Notes: a model not told the origin generated them from the sequence alone. Numbered from the stretch's first letter, positions 1 to 10,345 are shown. The stretch: DNA of 64,000 bases from Isochrysis galbana (GCA_018136815.1 CM030939.1:3527419-3591418); one strand, 5' to 3'. Numbers and translations are program-made.

Positions 1-46
1 CTTGAGCCTACATGTCGCATGCGCAAATGACGCAAAGACTCACGCT

Positions 47-154
47 CTAGCTCTAGGCATGCAGTATAAGCGAAGTACAAGATGCAAGTTGACTACTCCT
101 CTAGCTCTAGGCATGCAGTATAAGCGAAGTACAAGATGCAAGTTGACTACTCCT
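47..154. repeat. Two-copy 54-bp tandem repeat
   Basis: Two essentially identical copies of a 54-bp unit lie head to tail (47-100 and 101-154). The unit is a multiple of three, so an open frame across it repeats an 18-residue peptide, but nothing else suggests it is coding. It lies just beyond the stop of the HAD-fold gene. Confidence 0.85.
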
Positions 155-231
155 TTCCCGCGTGAAGCAGCGCGAGCAGCGCCGCCTCCACATCCCCTTC
201 CACCCCCCTTGCCTTGCCCCAACGTTCAAGC

Positions 232-1104
232 CTAGGAAGCAAGACGACAGCCGAAGAGGTCGTCACACTCAAATCCGTGTTCTCGGCAGCTCGGAGGAGG
301 GTGCATTGCATGACCACATTCCGTGCAAATAGCGAGGTCACATTCGCCTGACGTGAGCGTCTTCGGGCAAGCAAACCGAACCCGTAGTTGTACAGTGGCG
401 CGCACAGAGCAGTCGCGACTGCACAACATGCACCCTAGCTCCGCATCGTCCTCAGTAGCGCATGGCCGGTCTATGCGATGCGGCTCAACATCATTGTAGG
501 ATTCCCGGCATCGCTTGAGATCAGTCGACGGCGGCTGACTAGAGACATCGGGCTGGTTCTCTTCCGCAAGCTGCAATCGGAGCAATGCCACCGCTTCCTG
601 TGCGAGTTCAGGAGTCAGCCCCACGTGTGATTGTGTTTTGACCACGTGCCCCGCAAACTCATGCCGCCGCGTACTACATGCCTCGCCCAGCAGGAGCTCC
701 TCGTCGTCGAGGCACACCCATGCATCCGGTGCTGGCTCCTTGCTGGCCTGGCGCCGATCAAGCCATGTGGCTATCTCGTGCTGACGCGTGCTGAACTGGC
801 AGATCGAGGTGGTGTCGTAGAAGCGGCCTGCCTCGGCCAAGTGCAGGAGCGGGCTATCCGGATGGCTAGCGGCATACCGTCTGAACTCAGCAAGAATGTC
901 ATCAATGAATGCCTGCCTGGCGCGCCAGGTGGACGAGAGCACCAGCTGTGCCCTCGCTCCGCCTGGCAGGGGCGCCGCGAGCAGCTGGGAGAGCGAGGCA
1001 AGGCTGCGCTCGTTGAAGAGCGTGCCCGGCGGCAACTGCGGCGCCTCATCGCCAAAAGGCAGCAGTACACCGTCAATGTCGAGGAAGATGACCACAAGCC
1101 TCAT
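232..1104 (-). CDS. HAD-fold protein (SAK RNA-repair-type HAD) with Cys/His-rich C-terminal module
   Basis: 290 aa from the ATG at 1104. The open frame continues upstream to 1257, but the HAD motif begins immediately after this Met, so the shorter start is preferred. HAD motif I is VIFLDIDGVLLPF, with D9 and D11 as nucleophile and acid/base. Motif II is LVLSSTWR, with S57/S58. An acidic DAWVCLDDEE segment fits motif IV. The arrangement resembles the HAD domain of 'Swiss Army Knife' RNA-repair proteins and other small phosphatases. The last 70 or so residues hold CxxC, CxxCxxxxH and CxxH pairs (CMLCSRDC, ICTECGHAMH) that look like a zinc-binding module of RING/IBR or ZZ type. The substrate cannot be inferred. 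The gene diverges from the BRCT gene at 2091. Confidence 0.7.
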   Translation of the reverse strand: MRLVVIFLDIDGVLLPFGDEAPQLPPGTLFNERSLASLSQLLAAPLPGGARAQLVLSSTWRARQAFIDDILAEFRRYAASHPDSPLLHLAEAGRFYDTTSICQFSTRQHEIATWLDRRQASKEPAPDAWVCLDDEELLLGEACSTRRHEFAGHVVKTQSHVGLTPELAQEAVALLRLQLAEENQPDVSSQPPSTDLKRCRESYNDVEPHRIDRPCATEDDAELGCMLCSRDCSVRATVQLRVRFACPKTLTSGECDLAICTECGHAMHPPPSCREHGFECDDLFGCRLAS

Positions 1105-2090
1105 GCGCAGGGAGGACGGCCGAGGTAGCCCTTTCACAGCTGAGACTCCCGGCGCTGGGGACAACCCTAACCCTAGTACATGCCTAAAACCCCAAAAAAG
1201 GGGGGGCTGGCATTCGGGTCGGGGCGCCCAAACGACAAAATTTTTGTGCCGGACCATGTGTACATAGGCAGATTAGAACCCCCAAAGCAGCCTAGCACAT
1301 GTGCATGAAGTTACAGTGACATTTGAGTGCTGCGAAATCGACAAAAACGCGAAAACCGCCAAAAACGGCGAAAACCCCCAAACTACTCGACTAGACACCG
1401 GTGGCACGCAAAAAAGCACTGTATATGGTAGAAGGCGCCCGTCCCTCCACAACAGGCCAAACACTTGTGTTGGGGGCGCTTGGGCTTGTCCACAGAGCAC
1501 TGACTGTACCCACACAAACCCTTTTGAGTCGTTGACGCTCGCTCGGCCTTCTTCCTTCTTCAGCGGATCTCGCGCCCCACCCCGACGTTTGCGCTCACGC
1601 AAGGCGACGGCCACTTTGCCCATATCGATCAATTCGTGTTCGGCGCGCGACTGGGAATGTGTGGAAGCCGGGCTCAGATACTCAGCTGCATTGCTCATCC
1701 CTGCCTGCATCACACACAGCCTTGCCGGTTTCCGTCGGCGACAAGAAAACAAGGACAACAAGAAAACTCTGACCCACCGCCTCTCCTTTCCCCCCTGCCC
1801 TTTCCCGCCGGACGACGGCGCGCCGCGCGGGCTCTCCCCACCCCACCTTCTCTCTTGCCGTCCCTCTCCCGCCACTTGCTCGCCCCTTCCGACGCCGTAC
1901 TGCGTTCTCTCTCGCTCGATACTCTTCCTCCCTCTCCCTCCTCCCCCGCCCCCCTCTCCCTCTCTCCCTCTCTCCCTCTCTCTCTCTCTCTCTCCCAGCC
2001 CTCCCTCTCCCAGCCTCGGGCTCTCGCTGGTGCAGTTTGAGCCCCAAAAGTTGGTTGGCACCCCAGTGGCGCCACTTCGCAGGCCGAGAG
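1105..2090. promoter_or_regulatory. Divergent intergenic region with pyrimidine tract
   Basis: This 1-kb stretch separates two divergent genes and should hold both promoters. It contains an A-rich patch with repeated AAAACCGCC-like words (1340-1385) and a strong CT tract (about 1905-2010) that ends about 80 bases before the ATG at 2091. The ORFs crossing it are artefacts of the CT tract. No reliable TATA box was identified. Confidence 0.5.
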
Positions 2091-5000
2091 ATGGACTGCG
2101 GCTCCGCGCTAGGGTGGGAACCACCTCCGTCCACACCGCTCGCACGCGGTGCACGCGTGCCAGCTGGCGGGCCCACTTTACGTGTCTCCTCCACTCGGAG
2201 GCCAGCTGCTTCCCCGTCTGGCGGGATGAGGGTTTGCTTGGACCCGCTTGCAGGGGGCAGCAGCACGTGCTCCGACTCCCTCATCTCCGACTTTGACCTC
2301 ATCTCCCCGCCGCACATCGAAGGCGCTCACTCATCGCAACACACTGCCTCCGCGCTCCACTCGACGGGCTCGCTTGGCAGCAGGCATGGCTTGGAGCAGG
2401 ATTCGGTGATGACCCCGAGCGGCGCTTCCATAGAAAGAGTGCGAGTTGCTGGGAGCGCCGCCTCCGCAGAAGTGGTTGGTAACGAAAATAGTGATCTGGT
2501 GCATCCGCACGAGTTGTCGATAGGCTCGCCTTGCCCTGCACCGAATAAGGCCAAGCTCCTGGACTCGTGCATGGAGGCGAACGGACAAAAGGTTGGTTGG
2601 GAAAACTTGGTCACTCCGTCAACTGATCCGGAGACACCTTGTCCATGGGAAGAAACTCCGCTGCAAGCGTCTACTATGCGGGCAGAGGAAGCGCAGGCCA
2701 GCTCGATAGGAAACGTTGTGCAAAACAGCCACGTGGATGAATTGGGACCGGGAGCTATTGAAACACTTCCTAAGCCTGCGTTACATAAGTTCTCACGGAG
2801 TGCTGCCCATACGATCCGTCGTATTGAAGTGCAGTCATCTCTTCCTGTCGGCCATGACAGTACGATAGGGCAGGGCCCATCCTCGGCCTACGTACTAGAG
2901 AAAGCTCCGTCATTAAGCATGCCTACAGCTTGCTCAGTCTCAATCTTTGAACAGACGCTTGTTGACATGCAAGAGCAGACTTCTGCTCCAATCACCGCTC
3001 CGCATCTTCTCGGATCGCAAATGCAAGAGGCGATGCCACCAAACGCGGAGGAGACTTTGTTAGACTCACAGGCTACAATTCCGCAGGAGCCGTCTGATAA
3101 GCTCGATCAGACCCTACGTGACTCTCAGCTCCATGCGGCTGCTATCGGACCGAGCTCTCAACGCGCCCTCTCCGTGTCTAATCGCAATCACATTGCGGCG
3201 ATCCCATCTCAGCTCTCCCCCTCTGCCGCCACACCGCCTCCAATGTCTCACCCGCTCATGCATCCGGCGGCCCCGCTACACAGAGGCAAGAAAAATGGAC
3301 GTCCATGCTCACCCTCTCACAGCGACACGAAGCCCGATGACGATGCTGTGTCACAATCACAAGAAGCTTGTTTTCATGAGCTACACATTGATACAGACAC
3401 AGCTCCTAATGTGGGGAAAGTCAACGCGGAACGCTTATTGCAATCTGCATGCAGTACACTCGGTGAATGGGACCAGTGTGCTCCACTCCATAGCCTGGCC
3501 AAGGCCGACGGGGAGCAAAACGACCCACCTCCTCAAGCCAATGCAAGTCAAAAAAACCACAACTCAAGCATTGGGGCGTCTATGTTGGTTCGGGAGCATT
3601 CGCCGACACGTCAGGGACGCTCCTTTCTCGTGGCCAGTGGTAGAGCTTGCACGCCCTACCACGCGTCAAGCGTTGCTGTTCCCTCAGCCTCGGGCATCGC
3701 TGCGCACGTCCCGTCATGCACGTGGGCTCGGAGCATGAGTGATGCCAGTGGCGCGAATGCGTCTTTGTTGCGAGAAACCGCACTTCACCGTGTTGCATCT
3801 GACAAGTTTTTGAACGCGGCAAACCCGTGCCTGATTCTCGCGCCCGCCACACCAGAGGAAGGCATAGGTCCGGCTGCCGGCACCGCCCAGGCAGTAGATC
3901 ACCCTCTTTTTGCCAACGGCCCGCCGCCGTTGCCCGAATCCCTCGTCCCTAGTCCGGTTATGGCATCACTCGTCGCCCTTGCTGACGCGCCAACTCAACC
4001 ATATGAACAGCCCTCACAGTCTCAAGGACTGCTAAGCTCGCACCATCAGGACGCGGGCTTTGCATGCCCGAACTCCGTTGCCAAAGCTGTCGATGAGAGA
4101 GCAGCAGCTTTAGAGACCGATGAAGAAGAATGCGAGGACTTAGCAAACGTAGCGGGCGAGACTTGTAACGGCGTTACAGATAGAAGAACACCACCTCATC
4201 TCGCTACGGGCACCAATCAACGACTTGGTGAGGGAGTTGCAGCCGTTCTCTCACTCTCTGGCATAGGCGTATTGACCGCAGCAGCGTGTGAGGGGCCCAG
4301 GAATGCAACTCGCGTAGGAGTGCACTTAACTCACGAGAGCATATCCAGGGATACAATGGGCGAACCATCAAGTTGTCAGTGTAGCAATGCATCGGCAGAT
4401 GAGGAGGACATTCCGCTGGGCCCTTGCTCTGTTTGTGGCGCGATCAATGAAGCCGATTGCCACTCGCCCCGAAGCCAAAGGAGAAGTATTCGATGCGGCA
4501 CGAGTCCAACTGGATGCTCCACTCACTTCGCAGCCACGTTTTGTTGCGACCCCTCGTCTGCAGAACGTCGGCGGGGATGCGGCTGTTCGTTGTGCTTGCG
4601 CTGCGCTGCGGCATGGTTTCGTGCTGGATCCCGCCTATGCCCTGCTTGCGGGGCGCCTGTGCGAGGTTATTGCGTCCCAGCCACAGGGTGGGTGCGAGAG
4701 CTTGAGCGAACGGCAACTAGAGACGATTCTTCAACTGCTGAAAGAAGAGTTGCGCATTCGTCGAACAGCCCACAGCCATTCCCGGCGTTGAGAGGCGAGT
4801 ACTCGATGCAAGCGCATGGAGCGACACCATCGGCACCTTCAAATGATGACGTGGTTTCACCACTAGAAGCGCAGCTGCCGGATTCCAATTCATTCTTTTC
4901 AGACCTTGTTATAGCAGAAGGCAAGCCGGCCATGAGCAAATGTGCTCCCTCGACAGCAGAACATCCCCACCGACTCGGAATCAGTAACGCGACCGACCCG

Positions 5001-8000
5001 GAATCAGTAACGCAGGCGCAAGACATCGCTGCCGATATAGCGGGCTCATCAGGCCCATTGCCCTTGCCACCCCAACCATCCACGCTGCCTTCGCTCAACG
5101 GCTCTGAGGGATGGCAAGCGGACGTGTTGCAGCCAAATAGCATGGCCCCCGCGTGCATTCCTTGTCGAATGTCTAGTGGCTGTCGCCGGCCTGATTGCTT
5201 GTCGAGCGGGGCGCCTGCATCTGTTCCTCTCGCAATAGAGATGAGCGGCCAGCCCTCCAACGGCTCAAAAGCAGCGTTGGTGCTAACCCACGACATGTGT
5301 GGAAGAGTCCAATTGCCAGACAACGGGGCTCAAGAGGATGCTACATATGTAGAGGTTCCTTGTGGCGACGCGGCTCGGGATGGCTTGGGAAGATCACACC
5401 CTCCGTTTGCTACTACGACGAGGTCAAAGGAGGCGAGAGATAGGGCCACACGGGATTCGCCGCAAAGAAACTCTGTGGACGCCTCCTCCGTAGAATTAGT
5501 GATGCCGGAACTATCGACGCCATTCGCGCTCGCACTCACAACCGAAACGGCGGGATCGACGGTGGAGGCCAACTTCGAGGGTGCATCCCGCGCGAATCAT
5601 GTGCCAGATCCTGGTGTCATTTCCGCTGAGGAAGAGGTAGACGGGAAGGCACAAAGGGCAACGGATACTCAGGCGCTCGTTGGCGCATCGGAGCTGGCTA
5701 TTGAATGCACCATGCCTAATGCTGACCATGGACATCTTGATGCGGTGGCATTTGTGGTCTCCCCGCGATCTCATTCTGCGCAGCAGCTGGATGACGCGCC
5801 CGATCTTCCCGAAGATGCGGTCGATAACTTTGACGGCACTGCCGCTATTTCTATCGCGAGGGCATCGGCATGCAGTCCCATTAGCAGCGGCCAGCCGTCG
5901 CCACCATCAGACGGATCGGTCGCTTCCTGCGTAGACTCGGAGTATGCTGAGAACGAGGAGCATTTCCATCAAACTCAGGACGAGCTACCATGGTTTCGTC
6001 CACCCATTGCTGCGCCGCCACCTTCACGATCGGCAATGCATCGACAAAGCTTTCGACAGCAACGTCTCAACTCTGCACAGCGGAAGCCGCGGAAGAACAT
6101 AATTTGTAACCCGCCGCGCTCTCAAAGAAAGCTAGCAAAACCAACTTGCCTGTCGCCATCGCTGCGGCAGGGTGATGAAGAAACGTATCACCTCGACAAC
6201 GAGGATAGGGTGCACGCTATCGAATCAGCTAATGCGTCCAGGGTTAGAGCGTCTAGCGGTGAGGCGTTGGATATCCGACCGTACTCAGATACACACCAAG
6301 ACGTTGGGATGAGCGCAGAGTCGCAGGTTTCGTTGCCCCGGAGCGATATACAACAAGCGCCATTGAGGGGGACGACCCATGATTCGCCAGGAATAATGGT
6401 GGAGCCAACACAACTTGTCGGTTCTCCTGGACTGCCCATCCTAGATGATATTGGCGAGGCGGGGTCGGATGCGAGAGATGATGAGTGTAGTGGTGCCCTA
6501 GAGAATCTCGACCCTGGCCGCCGCGGCGACGATCTGCTCGTGGAGGCGCCACTTGTCGCTAAATTCCAAGAACAGGATCGATTCGCAAGCGCCGACACCT
6601 CCATCTTCCGTGGATCACATAGGCTTGCCTGTCCAGTCAAAGCCTCAGCCACATCGACCCCGGGTCCAGTGGATGAAGTTGCAAGCGTGAGGGGATTGGC
6701 AAAAGCAATGCCGCTTGCAACACGTCCCACAAGCTCGTTACAAACAGAGCACGCAGCCTGGGCTGTCCAAGGCGAAGCCCGATCAAGTTCCGCCTCGCAT
6801 GTTGTCTACCGGTCGCGCCGCCACAATTTAGATCACCGTGGCCTAACGACTATCCGCGCGCGCGATGAGGTGCCACTGGCTCACCCTGCTGCTCCCACTT
6901 CGTCGGCAGTCGTGTGTCGCCCGGAATCCATGTGCCGCCCGGAATCGCCACGGCTCCTAGGTAGGCGAGCTCGGAAAGCTAACCCGGCTGAGGCACGACG
7001 CATGTGTGGACAAAAGAGGACAGCCAGCGGCGGTATCGAGCGCAGGCAGAGTCGTCGCCATGCGCATGCGGAGGTGCAACAGAACTGCAGTTTGGCGGCA
7101 AGGGATGCGGGTGCACTGCCCACTCCGCTAGAGCCCCGCCGCCGTGAGCGTTCGGCTTCGACGTCGCTAGCCCCCACTGGGCCTTTGACGCAAAGAGATG
7201 ACATCCCTTGCAACTCTCCACCCAGCCCGACCAGATCGTATGATTCGCGATGGGCTGTCCCATCATACTCCCATCACCTGAATGCAAGAAGTGGCGTTGA
7301 TGCTTCCGCCGAGAGCGTCACGTGGGTATCCGGCACCCCTAGTAATGCAGCTCGATCCTCTTCACGCGCTGTAGATGCTACACGGTCACCATCGGGCTTT
7401 GCTCCTGAGAAAGATTTGGCGAATGAGGCCGCGGATGAAGTCGAACATCTCCCTCGTGAACACGTCTCGAGAAGTTCAGCGTGCTCTACACTCCCGAACG
7501 GTCGGACGCCTTTCGCAGCGCAGCCGAACGATAGTTCTCCTCACGCAGCTTCTAGACGAACGGAGCTCCCACCCGGGTGGTTCGCAGAGGAACGCGAGGC
7601 GACTTCCCGCAAATATCGTGTCTACTTTGGGCCGAACCGAACAGGGTATGCGGAGTCCCTCCCGGGTGCATGGCGCGAATACGATCGCTCGCGACGGCTC
7701 GGCACCGTGCGCATCCCCTCAACATCCAAGCACCACTCTCCAGAGCAAACAATAACGCAGGCCATGACACCAAACGATGGGCGGGAGGTGGACGGCTCGA
7801 TAAGAGGTAGGCGGCGCAAGCCCCAGGCCTATACCGATGTGCGGTGTGATGTCGATCTAAGTCCACGTCACATGAAGCGCTCGCGCGCGTCATCCAGGCC
7901 CTTTGCCGGTTTTGCCGCCATCCTCACTGGTGTCGCTAGTGAGTCAAAAGGCGAAGTGGAGGCTTCACTGCGGGCGGCAGGGGCTTATCTCGTGGATGTG

Positions 8001-8609
8001 GCGGAACTTCGAGCAGCCTTCCAACCTCCCGTCGGGTGGAGGCAGGTTGCCGAACAACTAAGTAGCTCTAGCTTCCTGCCGCCGGCAGAAGTCCATGCAC
8101 GCCTCGTCACAGGCCGGCTTTTGCTTATCGCAGGCGGCCAGGCCAAGACCCTTAAACTTTACTTTGCGCTCGCCCTCGGGCTTAGCCCTCTCTCGATCGA
8201 GTGGGCACTGCGCTGCACAAAGGCCGGTCGATTCTCAGAGCCGCGGCCAGAAGACTTTGCGATAAATATGCCCTCGATGCAACCTGCTTCATCGCTTCTA
8301 CGCGGCAAGACTGTGGTACCCGTTGGGTCTGATGAGTGGATATCCAACGTGGCATCGCTACTTCAGGCGGCGGGAGCGGATGTGCGCGCAGAGTTACCCA
8401 GGCTGCATCACGCGCAAAACCCGGGTTCCGACGCTGTGGCGTGCGTGATTCTCGCCGAGGCGCCAGATCACGACAGAAGTAGAGCAGGGATATTGAGACG
8501 AGCAAAGATGCGCCGGATTCCCATCGTCAGTCTAGAATGGCTAAGGGACGGCCTCTTACGTCAGCGATGTCCGGCATTTATTGATGCGGGGCGAGAAGCA
8601 CAAATGTAG
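2091..8609 (+). CDS. RING-like, SQ/TQ-containing, tandem-BRCT protein; candidate DNA-damage adaptor
   Basis: 2172 aa in one uninterrupted exon. The open frame begins at a TTG at 2037, and the first ATG is at 2091. Most of the protein is low-complexity Ser/Pro/Ala-rich sequence with many SQ/TQ pairs. Residues about 289-346 hold three related sites, TLVD, TLLDSQ and TLRDSQ. Residues about 779-853 form a RING-like Cys cluster (CSVCG, CSLCLRC, LCPACG). Around 1825-1865 an LPPGWF..YRVYFGP segment faintly recalls MBD-type folds. The C-terminal 240 residues form two BRCT-like repeats (about 1933-2035 and 2062-2170) with SIEWAL and SLEWLRDGLL helix motifs. Large disordered proteins ending in tandem BRCTs are typical of 53BP1/MDC1/Rad9/Crb2 checkpoint mediators. 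That role is inference. No Tudor or FHA domain was recognised. Confidence 0.75.
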   Translation: MDCGSALGWEPPPSTPLARGARVPAGGPTLRVSSTRRPAASPSGGMRVCLDPLAGGSSTCSDSLISDFDLISPPHIEGAHSSQHTASALHSTGSLGSRHGLEQDSVMTPSGASIERVRVAGSAASAEVVGNENSDLVHPHELSIGSPCPAPNKAKLLDSCMEANGQKVGWENLVTPSTDPETPCPWEETPLQASTMRAEEAQASSIGNVVQNSHVDELGPGAIETLPKPALHKFSRSAAHTIRRIEVQSSLPVGHDSTIGQGPSSAYVLEKAPSLSMPTACSVSIFEQTLVDMQEQTSAPITAPHLLGSQMQEAMPPNAEETLLDSQATIPQEPSDKLDQTLRDSQLHAAAIGPSSQRALSVSNRNHIAAIPSQLSPSAATPPPMSHPLMHPAAPLHRGKKNGRPCSPSHSDTKPDDDAVSQSQEACFHELHIDTDTAPNVGKVNAERLLQSACSTLGEWDQCAPLHSLAKADGEQNDPPPQANASQKNHNSSIGASMLVREHSPTRQGRSFLVASGRACTPYHASSVAVPSASGIAAHVPSCTWARSMSDASGANASLLRETALHRVASDKFLNAANPCLILAPATPEEGIGPAAGTAQAVDHPLFANGPPPLPESLVPSPVMASLVALADAPTQPYEQPSQSQGLLSSHHQDAGFACPNSVAKAVDERAAALETDEEECEDLANVAGETCNGVTDRRTPPHLATGTNQRLGEGVAAVLSLSGIGVLTAAACEGPRNATRVGVHLTHESISRDTMGEPSSCQCSNASADEEDIPLGPCSVCGAINEADCHSPRSQRRSIRCGTSPTGCSTHFAATFCCDPSSAERRRGCGCSLCLRCAAAWFRAGSRLCPACGAPVRGYCVPATGWVRELERTATRDDSSTAERRVAHSSNSPQPFPALRGEYSMQAHGATPSAPSNDDVVSPLEAQLPDSNSFFSDLVIAEGKPAMSKCAPSTAEHPHRLGISNATDPESVTQAQDIAADIAGSSGPLPLPPQPSTLPSLNGSEGWQADVLQPNSMAPACIPCRMSSGCRRPDCLSSGAPASVPLAIEMSGQPSNGSKAALVLTHDMCGRVQLPDNGAQEDATYVEVPCGDAARDGLGRSHPPFATTTRSKEARDRATRDSPQRNSVDASSVELVMPELSTPFALALTTETAGSTVEANFEGASRANHVPDPGVISAEEEVDGKAQRATDTQALVGASELAIECTMPNADHGHLDAVAFVVSPRSHSAQQLDDAPDLPEDAVDNFDGTAAISIARASACSPISSGQPSPPSDGSVASCVDSEYAENEEHFHQTQDELPWFRPPIAAPPPSRSAMHRQSFRQQRLNSAQRKPRKNIICNPPRSQRKLAKPTCLSPSLRQGDEETYHLDNEDRVHAIESANASRVRASSGEALDIRPYSDTHQDVGMSAESQVSLPRSDIQQAPLRGTTHDSPGIMVEPTQLVGSPGLPILDDIGEAGSDARDDECSGALENLDPGRRGDDLLVEAPLVAKFQEQDRFASADTSIFRGSHRLACPVKASATSTPGPVDEVASVRGLAKAMPLATRPTSSLQTEHAAWAVQGEARSSSASHVVYRSRRHNLDHRGLTTIRARDEVPLAHPAAPTSSAVVCRPESMCRPESPRLLGRRARKANPAEARRMCGQKRTASGGIERRQSRRHAHAEVQQNCSLAARDAGALPTPLEPRRRERSASTSLAPTGPLTQRDDIPCNSPPSPTRSYDSRWAVPSYSHHLNARSGVDASAESVTWVSGTPSNAARSSSRAVDATRSPSGFAPEKDLANEAADEVEHLPREHVSRSSACSTLPNGRTPFAAQPNDSSPHAASRRTELPPGWFAEEREATSRKYRVYFGPNRTGYAESLPGAWREYDRSRRLGTVRIPSTSKHHSPEQTITQAMTPNDGREVDGSIRGRRRKPQAYTDVRCDVDLSPRHMKRSRASSRPFAGFAAILTGVASESKGEVEASLRAAGAYLVDVAELRAAFQPPVGWRQVAEQLSSSSFLPPAEVHARLVTGRLLLIAGGQAKTLKLYFALALGLSPLSIEWALRCTKAGRFSEPRPEDFAINMPSMQPASSLLRGKTVVPVGSDEWISNVASLLQAAGADVRAELPRLHHAQNPGSDAVACVILAEAPDHDRSRAGILRRAKMRRIPIVSLEWLRDGLLRQRCPAFIDAGREAQM

Positions 8610-8815
8610 AGACTTCCTTTCCTGTTGCTCTTTCCACACACCGCCTTGTAATTTTGTCGATCTCACCTCTGGTACATGTCACATGTCAATCGGCTATTGA
8701 TCATCATCTACACTCAACTACCAAGTACTCCGTGTGTACCCTATTCCTGGCACGTGCCCAACTCCTGGTGTTGGAGTCCTTCCTGGGCCTGGGGCTGTTG
8801 GGGCAGCTGAACATG
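8610..8815. other. Short intergenic spacer
   Basis: This is the 3' flank of the BRCT gene, ending at the retroelement terminus. No AATAAA-type signal was evident and nothing else was recognised. Confidence 0.5.
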
Positions 8816-9680
8816 AAAAAAAAACTTCTTAATATTCTCGCCGCTCACGCGACTCTGCACTCTAACACATGCAGCCTCGCCCGTCGCTCTCATCCCCCCT
8901 CCACCTGCCTTGCGGCCCGTCCCTCGTGCGCTACCTAGGGGCTGGGTGTATGGGGTGTGCACCGATCCCCGATAGGTTTTTCCACTCCTTCCTCCTGTAC
9001 CTGTACCATCGGGCTATCGGTTTCTATATTGCTTCTTTTTTTTTAAACCTATGAGATGGGCGGCGTATTTCCGTGCTTTCGGGGGTTGGGGCAGTGCGGG
9101 TGGGTGAAGCGTCGTGGCGGCTTATGCGCGGTTAAGCTAGCTTTTCTGTTATTTGGAGTGCATTGGCTATTGCGGCCAGGCTGCCGCCTAACATCAGTGT
9201 GCCTTTATCGTTGAATGTAAAGACGGGTGCGCAAAGCTCACTCGGGGACTTGAGCTTCGGTTTCCTCCCTTGTGAGGCTATGCTAGTGCGTGCGGTCGAG
9301 GGCTTGTCTGGGGGGGTGAGCCCTCTGGCGAGGACCGTAAATCTGCTAAGGGTTTTTTCGATGACCGGCACGTGGTGGAAAGTGTAGTTGTCAAATTCTA
9401 CTTTGTAAAAGTCACCTATTATGTACCTCCACGCTATGATGTAGAGGGCTCTGAGGCTGTCGGGTGTCGCCGTGTTCGGGTATACGAAGAGTCTGTCTTT
9501 AAGTTTTGGGCTGTCGATCTGTCTTCTCTAGGCGTGTATCCCGTTACCGCTTCTATGGCCCGGAAGATTTGTTGTGTGGAAGGGCACCTGGCGAGGTGTG
9601 TCGAGTTTTCGCGATGTTTTCCACATAATCTATTAATAATCTGCATTTCGCCGTGGTCGCCGTGGCGAATCGGTTACGTG
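8816..9680 (-). mobile_element. 5'-truncated retroelement 3' end, copy A
   Basis: This is the 3' part of an element that recurs at 53610-54478 (plus) and, as 3' tail only, at 27695-27890 (minus). It holds the C-terminal part of a zinc-knuckle/RT-tail-like protein (see 9132-9650). After the stop codon comes a 3' UTR that ends in the shared word GAGAATATTAAG followed by a T run. The shared 3' UTR words (GCACGAGGG, CCGCAAGGCAGG) are clear in all three copies. Truncation at the 5' side with a common 3' end is typical of LINE-type retrotransposition. Confidence 0.75.
9132..9650 (-). pseudogene. Retrotransposon C-terminal zinc-knuckle/tail fragment, frameshifted
   Basis: Two frames together align along their length with copy C at 53650-54137. 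The first reads ...THLARCPSTQQIFRAIEAV, which resembles the zf-RVT tail (CxxC..H..C) downstream of LINE reverse transcriptases. The second reads DSLRALYIIAWRYI through QGRKPKLKS to ITEKLA and the stop. A one-base shift near 9490 separates them. The core motif in copy C (CRLC..H..CHLAWC) is intact, while here the first Cys pair is damaged. The reverse transcriptase domain is absent. Calling it zf-RVT rests on the Cys/His spacing only. Confidence 0.65.
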
Positions 9681-9718
9681 TACCTAGCCTCCTATGGGTG
9701 ATGTGTTTAAAGTGAGCC

Positions 9719-9960
9719 CCTTATGCCACCCAGCTCTTCACTAGCTTTCTACCTGCGCTAGTTGGAGCGCCCCTCCCTCCACACTCAGACAGCCCCCTAC
9801 GCCAGGATCAGGATCCTGTTCTGGTCTCGTAGGCAAGGGGGCCTAATGGGAGGGAGAGGAGCAACTCCTCAGAGAAGAGCTGTGGGGAAGGAGATGTCTG
9901 AGTGGGGGCGCTATACCCTTGCGCCGGGCATGGGCAGCGACGCCGCCTCAAGACATGTCC
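9719..9960. repeat. Dispersed repeat R1, copy 1
   Basis: About 240 bp closely matching 30669-30928 in the same orientation, from a CTTATG..ACC..GAGCTCTTCAC-like start to CTCAAGACATGTCC. Small indels separate the copies. No coding potential was recognised. Confidence 0.8.
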
Positions 9961-9977
9961 TCCCTCTTGTCTTGGTC

Positions 9978-10345
9978 GAAATTTTTGGTGCTTGAAACAG
10001 AGGGCGAGGGGGTTTGTGGTTCTTGGGTTGGTTGTAGTTGGAAGAGGGAGTGGGAGAGGGAGTGAAGTGTTGGAAGAGGGCCCAAAGCAGGGCACTGAGT
10101 TGTAGGTAATTGTGGCCCACAAGAGTGGGGTGAAAACGTGAAGTGTATCAACATGGGTCTTGAGATAGAAATTTTGGTGCTTTGAACAATGGGAGAGGGG
10201 GTTCGTGCTGTTTGGGTTGGTTCTAGAGGGAAGGGAGAGTGGGAGAGGGAGTCAAGTGTTGAAGGAGGGCCCAAGGCAGGGCACTGAGTTGTAGAGTCTT
10301 GTGGCCCACAAGAGTGGGGTGAAAACGAGAAGTGAGTCAACATGG
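9978..10345. repeat. Two tandem copies of a ~189-bp unit
   Basis: Units starting at about 9978 and 10168 share most of their sequence, including the words GGGCACTGAGTTGTAG and GTGGCCCACAAGAG spaced 189 bp apart. The block directly follows R1 copy 1. The minus-strand ORF crossing it is a product of the repetition. Confidence 0.85.

Noticed and set aside
1163-1195. CCCTAACCCTA as a telomere repeat
   Set aside because: Only two units inside a gene-rich region, so it is likely chance.
2037-2090. Start of the BRCT protein at 2037
   Set aside because: The codon is TTG. The first ATG in frame is at 2091, after the CT tract.
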